Shown: one piece after another, positions 26,622 to 34,701 of the stretch | Position numbering within the stretch: position 1 is the first letter of the stretch | Layout: every line of letters starts with the position of its first letter | From: Bacteroidales bacterium M6 | GTDB lineage: Bacteria > Bacteroidota > Bacteroidia > Bacteroidales > Muribaculaceae | Length of the DNA: 64,000 nt | Assembly: GCA_001689485.1 (NCBI GenBank) | Contig: LUJQ01000062.1 | Span: forward strand, 23,130-87,129 | Reading direction: 5' to 3' | Notes under the pieces: model-generated | Told to the model about the DNA's origin: nothing | Database searches by the model: none | Seen by the model: only the letters and a program-made list of their open reading frames with translations | Translations under genes and position numbers: made by a program

Positions 26622-27809
26622 CTATGGAGAGGGAAGCTGTGGTGTTGAGATTTGTATATGAAGGTCTTGAGCCTTGCTTAGTTCTGTTGAGGTTTCTCCG
26701 AGCCAGCCGCATTCCTGGTTAAGTGCCGTGTAGACCCTTACGAAATCCACCCCCGGCAGTTCCACCGGGAAGCCGTTGCTGTCTACGGCATCCGAGATGT
26801 CGAAGCTGTTGAGGTCGGCATATTCGTTGGGATGATTGTCGACATAGCCCCATCCAAAACTGTAGAGGATATAATATGATCCGTTGCCGCTGGTGTCTGT
26901 GGCATTGTCGGGGAGGCGGCTCCCTGTGAACGAGAGCGCAGGAGAGGTTTCCCAGCAGGGGTAATAGCTCTGTGTGTGAAACTCGTTGGCGGTGACAGTG
27001 CCGCTTGTTCCTTCGGAATCTTCCCATGTCACATCGGCTTCACCGGCTGCCGGGGCATGATATGTGATGGAATAGTTGTGGATGGTGAGCGGGTTGTTGA
27101 ATTCGCTGCCCCGCAGTTCATACCATCTGTCGTCCGGGATTCCGTTGCAATTGGTGTCATATGATACCATCACTATTCCCGGTTCGGCCGATCCCCCCTT
27201 TTTGTCGGGTTCGGTAAGTTCATAAAAAGCATTTCCCCAGATTCTGAAGTCGGGTTCGCCCGGATGATTGATTACGGTATGGTCGAAGCCAAAGGTCACA
27301 TAACCGCCGAATGCTCCGAGCGATATCATCACATCGTTGGTTCCGGAAATCGACTCTTCAACTTTTTTGAGCATGTCGGCCATGGTGTCGCCTTGGTCGT
27401 AGGGCGGCATCACGTTGATAAACTGGCCCGGTGCCGGGCAATATTCGTAGACGGTTGATATATATGGGCTGTATTCCACCTCCTCATGCACCACGTTGAC
27501 TGTTGCGGTGGCTTTGAAGGGGGTGTCGGCATCGATTATCTCGAAGTCGATTGTATAAACGCCCTCTTGTTCGGCAAGGAAAATATAGTCTTGGGAAACC
27601 GACACAACGGAGCTCGTGCCGTCGGGGCGCGTGAGCGTCCACCGGTATTGCTCTCCTGTCAAGGCGGATTGCAGGGGCAGTTTCTGCATGCGTGCCACAA
27701 TATAGCTGTCGTCTATTCCGAGGCTCACCACCGGCGCATCGTCGCCACATCCGGCCATCAGGATGGCCGGGAGCAGGACGGCTGACAATATTTTTGAACG
27801 GTGTATCAT
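26622..27809 (-). CDS. Cobamide-locus surface lipoprotein with PKD-like and PAPGQ domains
   Basis: This 395-residue lipoprotein has the lipobox ILMAGC (C21) followed by GDDA, an acidic patch compatible with export to the cell surface. Residues of about 30-115 form a PKD-like beta domain (YRWTLTRPDGTSSVV; GVYTIDFEIIDAD). From about 125 to the end it has the domain shared with the 22361-25000 protein: CPAPGQFINVM, SLGAFGGYVTFGFD, DTNCNGIPDDRWYELRG and DFVRVYTALNQECGWLGE. Accessory lipoproteins in Bacteroides cobamide loci include the B12 binder BtuH, but I cannot establish homology to it. The ATG at 27809 is 17 bases after the btuG stop. Confidence 0.75.
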   Translation of the reverse strand: MIHRSKILSAVLLPAILMAGCGDDAPVVSLGIDDSYIVARMQKLPLQSALTGEQYRWTLTRPDGTSSVVSVSQDYIFLAEQEGVYTIDFEIIDADTPFKATATVNVVHEEVEYSPYISTVYEYCPAPGQFINVMPPYDQGDTMADMLKKVEESISGTNDVMISLGAFGGYVTFGFDHTVINHPGEPDFRIWGNAFYELTEPDKKGGSAEPGIVMVSYDTNCNGIPDDRWYELRGSEFNNPLTIHNYSITYHAPAAGEADVTWEDSEGTSGTVTANEFHTQSYYPCWETSPALSFTGSRLPDNATDTSGNGSYYILYSFGWGYVDNHPNEYADLNSFDISDAVDSNGFPVELPGVDFVRVYTALNQECGWLGETSTELSKAQDLHIQISTPQLPSP

Positions 27810-27826
27810 TGCTGGTGGCGGCGGGG

Positions 27827-28981
27827 TTATCGTGGCAGGAAAGTGATGTGTGCGGGTATGTCGCCGGTGCGGACACTCCATTTGCGTCGGCCGGTGTTGT
27901 CGTAGCAGTGCAGGGTGCCGCTCGACACATAGTTTTTGGCATCAGTTACGAAGATATCGCCGGTTTCCGGGTGTATTGCTATGCCGTAGGGCACGGCTAT
28001 ATCTTTTTCAGTGCCGTCGGTGATGAAGTTGTCGGAGATCTTTTTCTTGGTACGTATGTCGATAATGCCGTAGGTGATTGAATTCGTCTGCGTGTATTCA
28101 TTCCATCCCGTGGCATAGTAATAGAGCTTGTCGCCGAAAAATGCCATGTTCGAACAGGCCAGCCTGAGTGTGTCGGTCACCTCCATCCGGTTTGTGCCGG
28201 GGCGCTTCTCCATCACCAACAGACGTGAGGGGCGCGAAAGATAATCGCCGCGCGATGTTACCCACAGCTTGTTGTAGCGGTCTTTTTTTAGCCGGTGCAG
28301 ATTTATGTCCACCGGAATCTGCTGCACCTGCTTGAAGTCGATGAGCTGTATCACGGAAACCGTGTTGTCATAGTAGGGTGCGCGGTATCCGCCCGAATTG
28401 GCCACATACATATAATCGTCGAGAATCTCCATCTCCTCGGGCTGGTATCCTACGGTGACGCGGCCTGTCACCTCCAGCGACAGTGTGTCGACGCGGTATA
28501 CCGCCCCTTTCGGCGCGTCGGGGTCGATGAGCACCGGCCCTACGTATGAACTTACGTAGGCTTTTCCGCGATGAAAGCGCACGTAGCGGCAGTTTGGTAT
28601 GTCAATCTGGCCGATTCGCACTCCGCTGCGTGCATCGAGCACCTCCACCTTGTGCGAGCAGTTCACCACCACGTAGAGTTTCGACCCGTATATGCCTATG
28701 TCATTGCCCACATCGCCAAGCTCTTTTATCACGTTGGGGTTTTTCTCGGCATAGAGGTTGCGCGAGTAGAGCCCTGTGAAATAGTCGAAATAGTCGAGTG
28801 TGCATTTGTTTGACCCCATGTTCCCCTCGTTAAGGAGGTAGAACCCGCGCACTTTGGTGTCGGGGGCAGGGGTGTCGGGAATTATCTCATATTCCGTAGG
28901 CACAACCAGTTCATCCTCGCGGCAGGCGCTTATAGCAGCCACAAGGCAAACGGAAATCAATATGAGCAATAGGTTTCGCAT
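27827..28981 (-). CDS. btuG: BtuG-like cobamide-binding surface lipoprotein (beta-propeller)
   Basis: This 384-residue lipoprotein has lipobox AISAC (C20) followed directly by REDE, a good surface-export signal. The rest is a seven-bladed-type propeller of the DUF5074/YncE kind: GFYLLNEGNMGSNKCTLDYF, LYVVVNCSHKVEVLDARSG, MYVANSGGYRAPYYDNTVSV and GIAIHPETGDIFVTDAKNYV. BtuG of Bacteroides thetaiotaomicron binds B12 extremely tightly and sits as a lid on BtuB. The start is 3 bases after the btuB stop, so the two are translationally close, as expected for partners of one complex. Confidence 0.88.
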   Translation of the reverse strand: MRNLLLILISVCLVAAISACREDELVVPTEYEIIPDTPAPDTKVRGFYLLNEGNMGSNKCTLDYFDYFTGLYSRNLYAEKNPNVIKELGDVGNDIGIYGSKLYVVVNCSHKVEVLDARSGVRIGQIDIPNCRYVRFHRGKAYVSSYVGPVLIDPDAPKGAVYRVDTLSLEVTGRVTVGYQPEEMEILDDYMYVANSGGYRAPYYDNTVSVIQLIDFKQVQQIPVDINLHRLKKDRYNKLWVTSRGDYLSRPSRLLVMEKRPGTNRMEVTDTLRLACSNMAFFGDKLYYYATGWNEYTQTNSITYGIIDIRTKKKISDNFITDGTEKDIAVPYGIAIHPETGDIFVTDAKNYVSSGTLHCYDNTGRRKWSVRTGDIPAHITFLPR

Positions 28982-28984
28982 GTG

Positions 28985-31000
28985 TTATATCTCCACCGAA
29001 AGGGTGAAACGGTAGTTTCGTTTTGGCATCGGATAGTTCAGGATCACATCGTAGTCCTGGCTCAGGAGGTTGTTGATTTCGGCCAGCACGCGCAGCCCCA
29101 CTTTGCCGAGGGTGAAGTCGTAGCTTGCCGATATATCGCTTGTGTACCAGGGCTGTGTGTAGTTGTAGCGGATATTTTCCTGCTGGTTATATCGTTCGCC
29201 CACATAGATGAAACTGTAGTTCAGGCATATTTTTCTCCATTGGGCGTTGAGCACTGCCGAACCGGAATGGCGGGGGATGTAGGGAATCTGGTCGCGGTAA
29301 TAGTTGTCGGCCGGGTTGGTCACGTCGATGGCCTGCTGGAATGTGTATTGTCCGCGGAAGGTGAGAGCGAGGTCGCGCACGGGGTTAACGGTGGCCATGG
29401 CCGAGATGTCGATCCCCTTGATGTCAACCTTGCCGAGATTCAGCATAGTCCAGCGGAACTGTTGCCCCTTGGGATATGCCACGATTTTGTTGGTCACCTC
29501 GTTGTAGTAGGCATCCGCGCTAAGGCGCACGGCCGAGAGCAGCCCGCGCGCCGAGTGGTCGTAGAGCACCCCCACGTTATATTGCGTCACCTTTTCCGGA
29601 TCGAGCTTCGAGTTGCCCATGTCGGCGTAGTAGAGGTCGTTGAACGTTGGCATGCGGTAGGATTGCTTGACGAAGGCACGCAGCGAGAAATCGCGGCTGC
29701 GCAGGGGCAGGAATGAGGCATAGACCGCCGGGGTGAACACATGTTTGTCGGCAGGAGCCTGCTGCCCCCGGAGGTTGTCGTGAATCAGTGTCATTACGCC
29801 GCTTGCCTGTAACTTTACCCGTGAAAGGTTCATTGCCGTGGCGACGGAGATGAGATTGGATATGCGGTCGGGTTTGGCGAAGTTATACATGTCGGCGTCG
29901 AGTGTGTTCCACATGAAGTCGTAGCTTGCCGATATATGCCACCACCGCTTTATGTTGAACTGGTTGGCGGTGGAGAAATAGATTTCCTTCTGGCGGTAAA
30001 GGTTGTCGACCTTCACCTGTTTGTCGTCGTTGTTTACGTAGTGGGTTCTGTAGAAGGCGTATTTGAACGTGTTGAGTGTGGTGAAGCGGCCGAAAGTCTG
30101 GGTGTAGTTGCCCTGCACGAACGAGTTTGTGTCCCATATCCTTTCGCCGCGCCTCCACACATTGTTGACAATGGCTCCGGGCACTCCGCGCTCCGAATTG
30201 TAGTTATAGGCTTTGAAGTGCCATTCTCCCTGGTTTAGCTCGCCGTTGAGGTTTAGTTCGATACGTGTGGCGTTGATGTCGCCGTTCTGCCTCACGGCAG
30301 TGGTGTCGTAGGCCAGTTCACCCGCAGGGTTTACGCGCCGGTAGCGGAATTTGTATTTTCCGCTTGAGTTGACCCATTCGGCGCTGAGCGAGGCGTTTAC
30401 GCGTTCTGAAAGTTTGAGCTCTACAAGTGCCGACGGATTGAGGAGATCGAACGAGCCGAAACGCACCGAGGCGCGGGCATGGTAGCTTTCGCCAGCTTCG
30501 AAATGGGGCGTTCGTGTGCGCATGTAGATTGATCCGGCCGAGCCGAAATCGCGTGCCGGCTGCAGGATTTCGCTTTTCTGTCCGTTGTGAAGGGAGATAG
30601 CTTCGATATTGTCGAGCGAGAACTGACCGAGGTCGATCTGGCCGTTCTGCGCGTTGCCAAGCTGCACGCCGTCGTAGACCACGCCGGTATGGTTGGTGCC
30701 CATGGAGCGGATATTCACGGTTTTAATACCCCCCACGCCGCCGTAATCCTTGATCTGTACTCCCGAGAAATAGCGCAGCGCGTCGGCCACGCTGTTGCTG
30801 TTGAGTTTCTGCAGTTCTTCGCCCGAAAGCACCTGCACCGGAATCACCTCGCTTTGTTTGCGCTTGGCCACCACCTCCACTTCCCCGAGTTTCAGGGTGT
30901 CGGGAAGGTGTGCGGGAGTGCTTTCCGCCGCTTCGGCTGTCAGACCGATGCAGAAGAAGAGTATTGAAAACAGAATTAAGAATGTATATGCGGGTTTCAT
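28985..31000 (-). CDS. btuB: TonB-dependent cobamide receptor BtuB
   Basis: This 671-residue outer-membrane receptor has a signal peptide (MKPAYTFLILFSILFFCIGL..AEA). A plug domain lies at about 45-165 (VEVVAKRKQSEVIPVQVLSG; VADALRYFSGVQIKDYGG; NIRSMGTNHTGVVYDGVQLG), and a 22-strand-type barrel ends in NYRFTLSVEI. It lacks the carboxypeptidase-like N-terminal domain of SusC proteins. The riboswitch directly upstream and BtuG directly downstream identify cobamides as the substrate. The frame extends to 31078, but the ATG at 31000 starts the signal peptide. Confidence 0.93.
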   Translation of the reverse strand: MKPAYTFLILFSILFFCIGLTAEAAESTPAHLPDTLKLGEVEVVAKRKQSEVIPVQVLSGEELQKLNSNSVADALRYFSGVQIKDYGGVGGIKTVNIRSMGTNHTGVVYDGVQLGNAQNGQIDLGQFSLDNIEAISLHNGQKSEILQPARDFGSAGSIYMRTRTPHFEAGESYHARASVRFGSFDLLNPSALVELKLSERVNASLSAEWVNSSGKYKFRYRRVNPAGELAYDTTAVRQNGDINATRIELNLNGELNQGEWHFKAYNYNSERGVPGAIVNNVWRRGERIWDTNSFVQGNYTQTFGRFTTLNTFKYAFYRTHYVNNDDKQVKVDNLYRQKEIYFSTANQFNIKRWWHISASYDFMWNTLDADMYNFAKPDRISNLISVATAMNLSRVKLQASGVMTLIHDNLRGQQAPADKHVFTPAVYASFLPLRSRDFSLRAFVKQSYRMPTFNDLYYADMGNSKLDPEKVTQYNVGVLYDHSARGLLSAVRLSADAYYNEVTNKIVAYPKGQQFRWTMLNLGKVDIKGIDISAMATVNPVRDLALTFRGQYTFQQAIDVTNPADNYYRDQIPYIPRHSGSAVLNAQWRKICLNYSFIYVGERYNQQENIRYNYTQPWYTSDISASYDFTLGKVGLRVLAEINNLLSQDYDVILNYPMPKRNYRFTLSVEI

Positions 31001-31138
31001 TTTATGCGCCTCACGTGTTGTGTCTGGTATCAGCCCTGCAAAGGATTGTGTGGGGTGTGAGCGCGCAAACAACGGCATGTTTTGTGCCGTATGGTCATGC
31101 TGTCGCTACTCGTCCTCGCAAGTGGCTGTTATGTTTAT
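31001..31138 (-). promoter_or_regulatory. Expression platform between riboswitch and btuB
   Basis: The 138 bases after the aptamer contain ACGGCA/TGCCGT (31090-31085 with 31077-31072) around a 7-base loop, followed by TGTTTG. This is a weak terminator-like hairpin. The T tract is short, so control at translation is also possible. Confidence 0.45.
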
Positions 31139-31376
31139 CGGAAATCGCAGGTGTTCTGACTTACCTCCATTTTCGGAAACCTTCCCACGCCCGTGGCGCA
31201 GTGGCTGTTGGTTTGAGGGCGGTTGTTCCTTCAACCATCATGCACGGCCGCTCGCAGGCGGCATGCATTCCGTCAATGTTGAAATGAGGCATACAGCAGC
31301 GGGACTGTCCGGGATTCTCACCCGGTTCCCTGCCTGGCGCGGTGGCATTTTCATGCTGGCCGCAGCCTGATTTCCG
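31139..31376 (-). promoter_or_regulatory. Cobalamin (adenosylcobalamin-class) riboswitch
   Basis: Read on the minus strand from 31376, the region has the class hallmarks in order: GGGAACCGGGTGAGAATCCC (31330-31311), ACAGTCCCGCTGCTGT (31308-31293), GCCACTGCGCC (31205-31195), GGGAAGG (31186-31180) and the B12 box GTAAGTCAGAACACCTGC (31164-31147). The P1 strands CGGAAATC and GATTTCCG (31376-31369 with 31146-31139) close the aptamer. A long extra arm lies between the core elements. It should shut off btuB-btuG and the downstream genes when cobamide is plentiful. Confidence 0.95.
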
Positions 31377-31380
31377 CCTG

Positions 31381-31412
31381 CAAAGATATATTATATTTTT
31401 GATTCCCGCAAC
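31381..31412 (-). promoter_or_regulatory. Promoter of the cobamide locus
   Basis: On the minus strand GTTG (31412-31409), 20 bases and TATCTTTG (31388-31381) place the transcript start near 31375, at the first base of the riboswitch P1 helix. Confidence 0.75.
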
Positions 31413-31520
31413 AATACGCTCCATATATGGTGGCGGCGGTGCGGCGGAGCCTTGAAATCCCCACACCGCCGTGGTGCATGCCTGTCGAGAGGCTGCGGTT
31501 GCAGCCATTGTGCAGGGCGG

Positions 31521-33167
31521 TTACTTGTAAAGGAAGCGGCGTATGGAATGCTTCGGGGTTTTCTCAAACTCGTCGGGGTGGATTTCGATGGTGTTCACAC
31601 GAGAATATGCCGGGAGCATTTTGTTAAGCGCAGGCAGATTGTCCATCACGCGCTGTTCGGTTTGCGCTTCCGACAGGCCGAGGTTTCGGCCGGCGTCATA
31701 GTCGGGGTGCACAAGTGCCACAATCTTTCCGTTGCGGTCAACCACTACCGATTCACCCACTAACGGGAGGTTGTTGAGTTGCACCTCGATTTCCTCAGGA
31801 TATATGTTTTGCCCGGAGGAGCTTAGTATCATATTCTTGTTGCGTCCGCGTAAAAATACGTAACCGTCGCGGTCGATTGTGCAGATGTCGCCTGTATTCA
31901 GCCATCCGTCGGCCGACAGCGCCTCTTTTGTGGCCTTGTCGTTTTTGAAATATCCTTTCATTACGTTGGCACCGCGCACATGCAGCACTCCCGGCACGGT
32001 TTCCGGGTCGGGCGAGTCGACTTTTGCCTCCATCCCTTCTACCAGCCTGCCGCATGAGTGGGGGCGGCTCGTAGCCCACCATTCATAGGTCACCAATGGT
32101 GCGCATTCGGTCATGCCGTAGCCTATGGTGAACGGGAATTTGATTTTGCGCAGGAATTCCTCCACGTCGCTGCTCATGGCCGCCCCTCCGAGGATCAGTT
32201 GCTCCAATCGGCCGCCGAATGCCGTGAGCAGTTGCTGGCGCACTTTGCGGTGCACGATGGAGCGTAGTCCGGGAATCGCCAGCAACGCACGCATCATCGG
32301 TTTCTGAAGGGCGGGGAACACCTTCCCTTTCACAATTTTCTCGATAACCAGGGGCACGGTTATAACAAGCTTAGGTTGCACCTGGGCAAATGCCTCCATA
32401 ACGATTTTCGGCGATGGCACGCGGCCTAGGAATGTGATGTGGCATCCGAGGCAGAACGGGAACAGGAACTCGAATACCAGCCCGTACATATGGGCCAGCG
32501 GGAGCATGCTCACCATCCCGTCGCCCGGATTCAGGAAGTCGATTTTCCCTAAGGCGAATTCGATGTTGCCTGAGAGGTTGCCGTAGGTGAGCATTACCCC
32601 TTTTGAGTTTCCTGTTGAGCCGGAGGTGTAGTTTATGAGAGCCAGGTCGGCTGGGTCGGGCGCATGGAAGTTTATGGCTTCCGGTGACAGACCTCCGGGA
32701 TATACCTTGTTGAATGATTCCTCCCCATGGGCCAGGGTTACGGCTATCATCTCGTTGCGGCATAGGGCAAGGGTGAAATCAGGTAGCAGGATAACCCCTT
32801 CGAGCGTAGGCATCCTTTCCTCGTCGAGGTTTTCGAATATGCTTTGTTCGCTGAACAGCAATCTGGCGCCTGAATGCGTTACAAGATGCTCGATGTTGTC
32901 GGGGTGGAATTCATGAAGTATAGGCACCACCACAGCCCCATAGGTGAGGGTGCCGAGAAAGGCCGAAGCCCATGCGGCAGAGTTTTTTGCGCATAACGCC
33001 ACTTTGTCGCCGGGGCGGATTCCGGCGGCTCTGAAGAGTATGTGCATTTTTGCTATGCGGCGTGCCGTATCGGCATAGGTCATTGTGGTTCCTTTGAAAT
33101 CGGAGAGGGCGGGCAACGACCAGTTGGTGCGTATGCTTCGCTGTATGGTGTCTATAAGCTGAATCAT
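31521..33167 (-). CDS. AMP-forming acyl-CoA synthetase (long-chain fatty acid--CoA ligase type)
   Basis: This 548-residue ANL-superfamily enzyme activates a carboxylic acid, probably a fatty acid, to its CoA ester via acyl-AMP. Motifs are the P-loop INYTSGSTGNSKGVM (178-192), GYGMTECAPLV near 345, and the hinge region LNTGDICTIDRDGYVFLRGR near 425. It keeps the C-terminal lid domain (SSSGQNIYPEEIEVQLNNLP) but not an obvious final catalytic lysine motif beyond KTPKHSIRRFLYK. The gene stands alone, ending just before the cobamide-locus promoter, and there is no sign of functional linkage to it. Confidence 0.9.
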   Translation of the reverse strand: MIQLIDTIQRSIRTNWSLPALSDFKGTTMTYADTARRIAKMHILFRAAGIRPGDKVALCAKNSAAWASAFLGTLTYGAVVVPILHEFHPDNIEHLVTHSGARLLFSEQSIFENLDEERMPTLEGVILLPDFTLALCRNEMIAVTLAHGEESFNKVYPGGLSPEAINFHAPDPADLALINYTSGSTGNSKGVMLTYGNLSGNIEFALGKIDFLNPGDGMVSMLPLAHMYGLVFEFLFPFCLGCHITFLGRVPSPKIVMEAFAQVQPKLVITVPLVIEKIVKGKVFPALQKPMMRALLAIPGLRSIVHRKVRQQLLTAFGGRLEQLILGGAAMSSDVEEFLRKIKFPFTIGYGMTECAPLVTYEWWATSRPHSCGRLVEGMEAKVDSPDPETVPGVLHVRGANVMKGYFKNDKATKEALSADGWLNTGDICTIDRDGYVFLRGRNKNMILSSSGQNIYPEEIEVQLNNLPLVGESVVVDRNGKIVALVHPDYDAGRNLGLSEAQTEQRVMDNLPALNKMLPAYSRVNTIEIHPDEFEKTPKHSIRRFLYK

Positions 33168-33464
33168 GTTAATGTGTTATTGGGAACGTGTTTAGATATT
33201 CTTTTTGTTGTATATGCGGGCTATGGTGAAACGTGAAAACTTTATTTAACGCCCGGTCATGTTATAATATAACAAAAAAATCCGTTACTTTGTGGAGTGA
33301 AGCAGGCAATAGAATGAAAATCATTCTACTGTCAGTTTATGTTTCCTTTTGTTTTTGCCCTGTTCTTATCATGTTTGTCAGCCGCTATGGAAGTGTTGCC
33401 AGTTAGGAGTAGGAAGATTATTGCGGGCGGCAAAATTACTGAAATTTATTAAAGAATAGCATAT
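33168..33464. other. Divergent intergenic region, acyl-CoA synthetase to TlpA-like gene
   Basis: About 300 bases. It has a -7-like box TTACTTTG (33285-33292) for the plus-strand gene, a near-palindrome GTTATAATATAAC just upstream of it (33261-33273), and the 8-bp inverted repeat at 33310-33328. No convincing -33 box and no ORF were seen. Confidence 0.4.
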
Positions 33465-34526
33465 ATGAATCACAAATTACTTATTTTTATTGCCGGAGGG
33501 GCTCTTGCGGCATGTACGGCAACCGCTGCGACCGACACTTATACGGTAAGTGCTGAATTTTCCGAGGATTTTGACGGCCAGCCTGCCGTTATGATTAATT
33601 TCGATACCGGCGAGAAAATCGATTCGGTATTGGTTGAAGGGAATAAGGCGGTGTTTTCAGGCTCGGTGGAAAAGCCGGTAATGGCACGTATAATTATCGA
33701 CGGCAACCGCGTCCCGGTATTCGTGCTTGAACCTGGTGCAATCACGATCTCCCCGGAAGTACGTGGTGCGAGCGGCTCTGCTCTGAATGATTTGAATGCG
33801 AAAATCCAACAGCATATCGGTGAGCTTGGCGCAAAATACCAGGCTGCCCCCCAGGATAGCACAGGTGATGCCGAGCGGGAGCACATTATGGCGGCGTATG
33901 ACTCATATTGCGATTCCGTGTTCAAGGCCAATGTGGATAACCCTATCGGATATACCCTGTTCATGGACAAAGCCTATAATATGACACTCCCCGAACTCGA
34001 GGCTGCTTTGGTGGAATATCCGTCGCTGAAAACCTACACACGTGTCAACAAACTGATAGCTGCTGCAAAAAACAAGGCCGCCACCTCGCCGGGCAGCAAA
34101 TTTGTTGATTTCGCCATCACGAACGACAGCATTACCCAGCGCCTTTCCGATTATGTAGGGAAAGGGAAGCCTGTGCTTGTTGATTTCTGGGCAAGCTGGT
34201 GTGGCCCCTGTATCCGTGAGACAAAGGTGATAAAGGAGATTCTTGAAGAATACGGCCCCAAAGGGCTTGAGGTGCTCGGTGTGGCCGTGTGGGACGAGCC
34301 TCAGAACACTCTCCGTGCCATCGAGCATCATAAGCTTCCATGGCAGCAGATTATAAACGCACAGACAGTGCCTACCGATCTTTACGGCATTTCGGGCATT
34401 CCCTGCATCCTTCTCATCGCCCCTGACGGCACCATCCTCAGCCGTGACAAGCAGGATGAGGAACTCCGTGCCGATGTCAAGGCAATGATGGAAGGTTCTC
34501 TTACTCCCGAAACAGTGGGGAAATAA
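33465..34526 (+). CDS. TlpA-like thioredoxin-fold protein with DUF4369-type N-terminus
   Basis: This 353-residue exported protein begins MNHKLLIFIAGGALAAC, which can be read as a lipobox (LAAC) or an ordinary signal peptide. The N-terminal half (about 25-125) is a beta domain of the DUF4369 type (FDGQPAVMINFDTGEKIDSV). The C-terminal half is a thioredoxin fold with VDFWASWCGPCIRE, redox cysteines near 246 and 249, and the cis-proline context GISGIPCILLIAPDG. Such proteins reduce or exchange disulfides in the periplasm of Bacteroidota. It has a leader of about 170 bases with a palindrome (TAGAATGA aaa TCATTCTA, 33310-33328). Confidence 0.88.
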   Translation: MNHKLLIFIAGGALAACTATAATDTYTVSAEFSEDFDGQPAVMINFDTGEKIDSVLVEGNKAVFSGSVEKPVMARIIIDGNRVPVFVLEPGAITISPEVRGASGSALNDLNAKIQQHIGELGAKYQAAPQDSTGDAEREHIMAAYDSYCDSVFKANVDNPIGYTLFMDKAYNMTLPELEAALVEYPSLKTYTRVNKLIAAAKNKAATSPGSKFVDFAITNDSITQRLSDYVGKGKPVLVDFWASWCGPCIRETKVIKEILEEYGPKGLEVLGVAVWDEPQNTLRAIEHHKLPWQQIINAQTVPTDLYGISGIPCILLIAPDGTILSRDKQDEELRADVKAMMEGSLTPETVGK

Positions 34527-34554
34527 TCTGTCGGAATAAAATATTGTCGGATTC

Positions 34555-34593
34555 AATCACCCCGGCAGGGCATATAGCCCTGCCGGGGTGATT
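34555..34593 (+). terminator. Perfect 17-bp hairpin after the TlpA-like gene
   Basis: AATCACCCCGGCAGGGC (34555-34571) and its exact complement (34577-34593) enclose ATATA. It is followed by TCTCATT, which is a poor T tract. Confidence 0.65.
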
Positions 34594-34652
34594 CTCATTA
34601 TGGACATGCGGGAACTTCCGGCATTCTTTTTCATGCATTGGAAACTTTTCGC

Positions 34653-34660
34653 TAACTTTG
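34653..34660 (+). promoter_or_regulatory. -7 box of the PurF-like gene
   Basis: TAACTTTG matches TAnnTTTG and lies 41 bases before the ATG at 34702. The expected -33 position has only TTTT (34628-34631). Confidence 0.5.
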
Positions 34661-34701
34661 CAACTTCTTTTTCAGAAACCAACATTTTCAAGCTAACGAC
34701 A

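Noticed and set aside
28982..29716. 244-codon plus-strand frame over btuB
   Set aside because: Antisense to the receptor; Val/His-rich and without signal or motif.
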